This document shows, in pieces, positions 6,769 through 9,398 of a stretch of DNA of 9,398 bases. The stretch is taken from the NCBI GenBank assembly GCA_023433855.1, contig JAEYTV010000587.1:1-9398 (forward strand). Reading direction: 5' to 3'. Every line of letters starts with the position of its first letter. Positions within the stretch are counted from its first letter, which is position 1. The notes below the pieces were generated by a model that was given only the letters and a program-made list of their open reading frames with translations, was not told where the DNA came from and did not search any database. This DNA comes from Pseudomonadota bacterium. GTDB taxonomy: Bacteria; Pseudomonadota; Alphaproteobacteria; Rhizobiales; Rhizobiaceae. The position numbers and the translations under genes are program-made.

Positions 6769-7656
6769 TCAGGGCACGATGAGCGTGCCGGCTCCGCCCT
6801 CGGTGAAGATTTCGAGGAGCACGGAATGTGCTGTTTTGCCGTTCAGGATAACAACTCCCTGGACGCCGGCCCTGATCGCTTCGATACAGGTTTCGACCTT
6901 GGGGATCATGCCGCCGGAGATTGTGCCGTCCTTTATGAGTTCCAAGGCTTCAGCCACGGTCAGTTCCTTGATGAGTTGCTTGTTCTTGTCGAGCACACCC
7001 GGAACGTCGGTGAGGAAGAGGAGGCGGGTGGCGTTCAGCGCCCCGGCGATGGCGCCCGCAAACGTGTCCGCGTTGATATTGTAGGTCGCGCCGTCGCGGC
7101 CGGGTGCCACCGGAGCAATCACCGGGATCATCTCCGACTTGGCCAGAAGGTCGAGCAGCGTACGGTCCACCTCCACCACTTCTCCGACAAAGCCGAGATC
7201 GAGAACTCGCTCGATGTTGCTGTCCGGATCGATGACCTTTTTCTTGGCCTTTTCGGCGAACACCATGTTGCCGTCCTTGCCACAGAGGCCGATCGCCCAT
7301 TCGCCCGTTTGGTTGATCAGCGCGACGATCTCCTTGTTGATGGAGCCCGCCAGCACCATCTCGACGATCTCCACCGTCTTCTGATCCGTAACGCGCAGGC
7401 CGCCTTCGAACTTGGATTCGATGCCTATCTTGGCAAGCATGGCACCGATCTGGGGGCCGCCGCCGTGAACGACGATCGGATTGACGCCTGATTGCTTCAG
7501 AAGCGCGATGTCTGCTGCGAAAGCCTTGCCGAGTTCCGGGTTACCCATGGCGTGACCGCCGTACTTCACCACGATGGTTTTGTTCTCGTAACGCTGCATA
7601 TAGGGCAGCGCCTGCGCTAGAAGTTTGGCCTGAAGTTCGCTCTCGGCAGCCGTCAT
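6769..7656 (-). CDS. argB: Acetylglutamate kinase ArgB
   Basis: ArgB phosphorylates N-acetyl-L-glutamate with ATP, the second and usually controlling step of arginine synthesis, in the cytoplasm. The 295-aa protein shows the amino-acid-kinase motifs: [10 protein letters not shown] (29-38, with K31), [13 protein letters not shown] (62-74), GLRVTD (86-91, R88), [16 protein letters not shown] (192-207, N193 and D197), LTDVPGVL (215-222) and SGGMIPKVE (247-255, K253). The N-terminal helix before the kinase core (about 1-25) and the C-terminal [15 protein letters not shown] resemble arginine-inhibited hexameric enzymes, so feedback inhibition by arginine is likely (inference). AAGGGG just upstream supports the start. 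It is separated from engB by a plus-strand gene, so it should have its own promoter in the 166-bp divergent gap. I could not place that promoter convincingly. Confidence 0.97.
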   Translation of the reverse strand: MTAAESELQAKLLAQALPYMQRYENKTIVVKYGGHAMGNPELGKAFAADIALLKQSGVNPIVVHGGGPQIGAMLAKIGIESKFEGGLRVTDQKTVEIVEMVLAGSINKEIVALINQTGEWAIGLCGKDGNMVFAEKAKKKVIDPDSNIERVLDLGFVGEVVEVDRTLLDLLAKSEMIPVIAPVAPGRDGATYNINADTFAGAIAGALNATRLLFLTDVPGVLDKNKQLIKELTVAEALELIKDGTISGGMIPKVETCIEAIRAGVQGVVILNGKTAHSVLLEIFTEGGAGTLIVP

Positions 7657-7699
7657 CGAATTCCCCTTCGAAATGCGTGGCGCGTTTTAGCGCATGTTA

Positions 7700-7728
7700 T
7701 TGACATAGGAAACAATGGGGCGCTGAGT
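7700..7728 (+). promoter_or_regulatory. Possible promoter for the anti-sigma-like gene
   Basis: A perfect TTGACA hexamer (7700-7705) is followed after 17 bp by CTGAGT (7723-7728), a poor -10. It lies about 95 bp upstream of ATG 7823 on the correct strand. The good -35 with a weak -10 makes this only a candidate. No alphaproteobacterial stress-sigma (GGAAC...CGTT) pair was seen at proper spacing. Confidence 0.18.
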
Positions 7729-7822
7729 TTCAGGGCCATGAGGGCAAAATCTCTTTTGAGGTGACATCGCGAGCCAGGCGTGGTCCCATGGTTGTCGTTG
7801 TTTGGCTACGGGAAGAGGAAAG

Positions 7823-8185
7823 ATGACAGTGCCGAGGCAGAGCAGGGAGGATCGTTCGGCAGACCAGCTCCTGGCCGGGAAGTATGTCCTCGGCCTGCTT
7901 TCGGAAGAGATCCGGCGAGATTGCGAGATCCGCCTGCGCCGCGATCCGAGCTTCGCGCGCATGGTCATGCAGTGGAGCGATAACATGGGGGACCACCGGA
8001 ACGGGCGGATGTTCGGCGGGAACCGGCGTGCCCCGGCGCCCCTGCGTCCCGGCGAAAACCTGACGGACGGTCGTCGTCCCGCTCGTCTGGTCGTCGTGGC
8101 GTGGCAGATATGGACGTCCGCCCAATTCTGGCGCACCACGAGCGTGTTGCTGTTTTTCCTGGCCCTTACGCTGCTTGCCGCCTGA
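7823..8185 (+). CDS. Anti-sigma-factor-like small membrane protein, possibly truncated
   Basis: The 120-aa product begins with a segment resembling the cytoplasmic N-terminal domain of RskA/ChrR-like anti-sigma factors: ADQLLAGKYVLGLLSEEIRR, then RLRRDPSFARMVMQWSDNM (residues 13-55). In that family this helical domain binds and holds an ECF sigma factor at the membrane. A variable Arg/Pro/Gly-rich linker follows (56-88). The protein ends in one hydrophobic segment, QFWRTTSVLLFFLALTLLAA (101-120), which runs to the very last residue. The usual periplasmic domain of about 100 residues is absent. It is either a shortened gene cut off beside engB or a tail-anchored mini-protein. No sigma factor gene lies next to it here. 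ATG 7823 follows GGAAGAGGAAAG; a TTG at 7802 would add seven residues. It is divergent from argB and ends 6 bp from the convergent engB stop. Confidence 0.62.
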   Translation: MTVPRQSREDRSADQLLAGKYVLGLLSEEIRRDCEIRLRRDPSFARMVMQWSDNMGDHRNGRMFGGNRRAPAPLRPGENLTDGRRPARLVVVAWQIWTSAQFWRTTSVLLFFLALTLLAA

Positions 8186-8191
8186 GGTTGT

Positions 8192-8851
8192 TTATTGCGG
8201 CAGCCCGACCGCTTGAGCGATTGCGGCCCGCAGATCATCCAGCCCGGCACCCTTCTCCGAAGAGGTTGAAAGCACGTCGGGGTAGGCGGCTGCACGCTTG
8301 CGGATCTTTTCTTCCGTTTCCGCGATGAGCTTCGTTACGGCCGGAGGCTTGATCTTGTCGGTTTTCGTCAGCACGATCTGATAGGAGACGGCTGCCTTGT
8401 CGAGGAGCGAAAGCACGTCTTCGTCATTCTTCTTGATGCCGTGGCGGCTATCGATCAGCACATAGACCCGCTTCAGTGTTGCCCGGCCGCGCAGATAGTC
8501 GAAAACGAGTTTCGTCCACGCATCTACCTGCTCCTTGGGTGCTTGCGCGTAGCCATAGCCGGGCATGTCGACAAGCGCCATCGGCGGTAGATCGGAGCCC
8601 GCACCGGAGTAACCATCGGGAACAAAATAGTTGAGTTCCTGGGTGCGGCCGGGTGTGTTCGAGGTTCGGGCAAGGCCCTTGTGACCGACGAGCGCATTGA
8701 TCAGCGACGACTTGCCAACGTTCGATCGGCCTGCGAAAGCAACCTCCAGCGGGCCTTCCGGGGGCAGGAATTTGAGCGAGGGCACGCCGCGGATAAAGAC
8801 CCAGGGGCGCCCGAAAATCGGCTTGTTGTCCATGTCGTTGTCAGGCGGCAT
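8192..8851 (-). CDS. engB: Ribosome biogenesis GTPase EngB (YihA/YsxC)
   Basis: EngB is a TRAFAC-class GTPase needed for late assembly of the 50S ribosomal subunit and for normal cell division in many bacteria. The 219-aa protein carries all G motifs: G1 GRSNVGKSS (41-49), G2 around SNTPGRTQ (64-71), G3 DMPGYG (95-100), G4 TKTD (162-165) and a G5-like SSEKGAGL region (197-204). The N-terminal [21 protein letters not shown] is typical of rhizobial orthologues. ATG 8851 follows AGGACA at six bases' spacing; Met7 (8833) is an alternative. It lies downstream of yidC on the same strand but behind a strong palindromic terminator, so it may rely on a promoter in the 126-bp gap. A TTGACA hexamer (8909-8904 on the minus strand) is present there, but without a convincing -10. 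Confidence 0.95.
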   Translation of the reverse strand: MPPDNDMDNKPIFGRPWVFIRGVPSLKFLPPEGPLEVAFAGRSNVGKSSLINALVGHKGLARTSNTPGRTQELNYFVPDGYSGAGSDLPPMALVDMPGYGYAQAPKEQVDAWTKLVFDYLRGRATLKRVYVLIDSRHGIKKNDEDVLSLLDKAAVSYQIVLTKTDKIKPPAVTKLIAETEEKIRKRAAAYPDVLSTSSEKGAGLDDLRAAIAQAVGLPQ

Positions 8852-8946
8852 TCGGAGTGTCCTGTTCTTGTCCCATCTGCGCGGTTCCGGTTTGGGCTTG
8901 TCGTGTCAAGCAGCCGCGGCTTTGGTGCGCGCTTTGCGCCTGGAAG

Positions 8947-8976
8947 AACAAAGCCCCGCCTAGGCGGGGCTTTGTT
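8947..8976 (-). terminator. Perfect 30-bp palindromic intrinsic terminator after yidC
   Basis: The half-site AACAAAGCCCCGCCT (8947-8961) is followed immediately by its exact reverse complement to 8976. On the minus strand the GC-rich stem is followed by a T-rich tail (TTTGTTCTT), starting one base after the yidC stop codon. On the plus strand it is followed by TTTGTTGTTATTT, so it can work in both directions. It should end or weaken transcription from yidC into engB. Confidence 0.85.
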
Positions 8977-8977
8977 G

Positions 8978-9398
8978 TTATTTCGATTCCGCCGGCTTTC
9001 GTTTGAACAGACCCTTTAGGTTCGTGAACAGCTCGACCTTCGCTCCGTGTCTTTTCATGATCAATGCTTGTTGGGCGATGGAAAGCGTGTTGTTCCAGGC
9101 CCAGTAGATCACGAGGCCGGCCGGGAACGATGCCAGCATGAAGGTGAAAACGACGGGCATCCAGGTAAAGATCATGGCTTGGGTCGGATCCGGCGGCGTC
9201 GGGTTCATCCGCATCTGCAGGAACATGGTCACGCCCATGACGAGCGGCCACACGCCGATCAGCAGGAACGCAGGGACGTCGTAGGGCAGCAGGCCGAACA
9301 GGTTGAAGATCGAGGTTGGGTCGGGAGCCGACAGGTCCTGGATCCAGCCGAAGAACGGAGCATGCCGCATCTCGATGGTGACGTAGATGACCTTGTAG
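8978..9398 (-). CDS. yidC: Membrane protein insertase YidC, C-terminal part (5' end outside window)
   Basis: YidC/Oxa1 inserts and folds inner-membrane proteins, alone or with SecYEG. The frame is open to the right edge of the window and gives about 140 C-terminal residues, starting [30 protein letters not shown]. That block is the conserved region before the fourth core helix. It is followed by membrane segments around [26 protein letters not shown] and [42 protein letters not shown], the YidC signature core. The tail ends in a basic stretch [11 protein letters not shown], as expected for a cytoplasmic, ribosome-facing C-terminus. The full protein in related bacteria is around 600 residues, so most of the gene, including the large periplasmic domain, is off-window. 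Its stop (8980-8978) directly precedes the palindromic terminator. Confidence 0.95.
   Translation of the reverse strand, partial: YKVIYVTIEMRHAPFFGWIQDLSAPDPTSIFNLFGLLPYDVPAFLLIGVWPLVMGVTMFLQMRMNPTPPDPTQAMIFTWMPVVFTFMLASFPAGLVIYWAWNNTLSIAQQALIMKRHGAKVELFTNLKGLFKRKPAESK

Noticed and set aside
7657..7822. Possible arginine-responsive leader or operator upstream of argB (ATGCG...CGCAT arms at 7673-7695)
   Set aside because: The 5-bp arms with a 13-bp spacer are too short to separate from chance, and no known ArgR-box match or terminator/antiterminator pair was seen.
7687..8295. Minus-strand open frame of 202 codons opposite the anti-sigma-like gene
   Set aside because: It overlaps the 3' end of engB in another frame, is rich in Arg/Ser/Pro without domains, and has no ribosome site. 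The plus-strand frame has recognisable family character and a ribosome site.
1..9398. Search for CRISPR, tRNA, IS elements, phage or defence genes
   Set aside because: No spaced direct repeats, transposase or integrase motifs, tRNA-like cloverleaf or defence domains were recognised. All long stretches are accounted for by ordinary genes.

Overview
The window looks like a chromosomal stretch of an alphaproteobacterium, most likely a member of the Rhizobiaceae (Rhizobium/Agrobacterium/Ensifer type). The reasons are high GC, the wording of the DapD, DapE, EngB and YidC proteins, and the grouping of yidC, engB, argB, a HAD pyrimidine nucleotidase, dapD and dapE on one strand. This placement comes from recognising protein families and was not computed. 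The window is mostly housekeeping DNA. I see no tRNA, rRNA, CRISPR array, insertion sequence, phage gene or recognisable defence system.

Layout from left to right. On the minus strand, dapD (1463-2317) and dapE (246-1442) form a short lysine/diaminopimelate operon that runs into a partial small membrane protein gene (1-262), which overlaps the dapE stop. Divergent from dapD, on the plus strand, is a LOG-family phosphoribohydrolase (2466-3326). It converges on a secreted EF-hand protein (3426-4088, minus), and the roughly 100 bp between them hold two hairpins. Upstream of the EF-hand gene on the minus strand is a HAD-family pyrimidine 5'-nucleotidase (4199-4912). Divergent from that gene are two plus-strand accessory genes: an EamA/DMT transporter (5018-5920) and a PEP mutase/isocitrate lyase superfamily enzyme (5992-6768).

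argB (6769-7656, minus) abuts the PEP-mutase-like gene stop to stop. Between argB and engB (8192-8851, minus) sits a short plus-strand gene (7823-8185). Its product looks like an anti-sigma factor N-terminal domain plus one transmembrane segment, with no periplasmic domain. The window closes with the 3' part of yidC (8978-9398, minus), separated from engB by a perfect 30-bp palindromic terminator.

Functionally, dapD and dapE act in the succinylase branch that makes meso-diaminopimelate and lysine. argB commits N-acetylglutamate to arginine. engB and yidC serve ribosome assembly and membrane protein insertion. The LOG protein and the HAD nucleotidase both handle nucleotide monophosphates. The three plus-strand genes (EamA, PEP-mutase-like, anti-sigma-like) appear interleaved into an otherwise minus-strand core block and are the likeliest accessory or lineage-specific part. 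The most curious item is the anti-sigma-like mini-protein with no sigma factor beside it.
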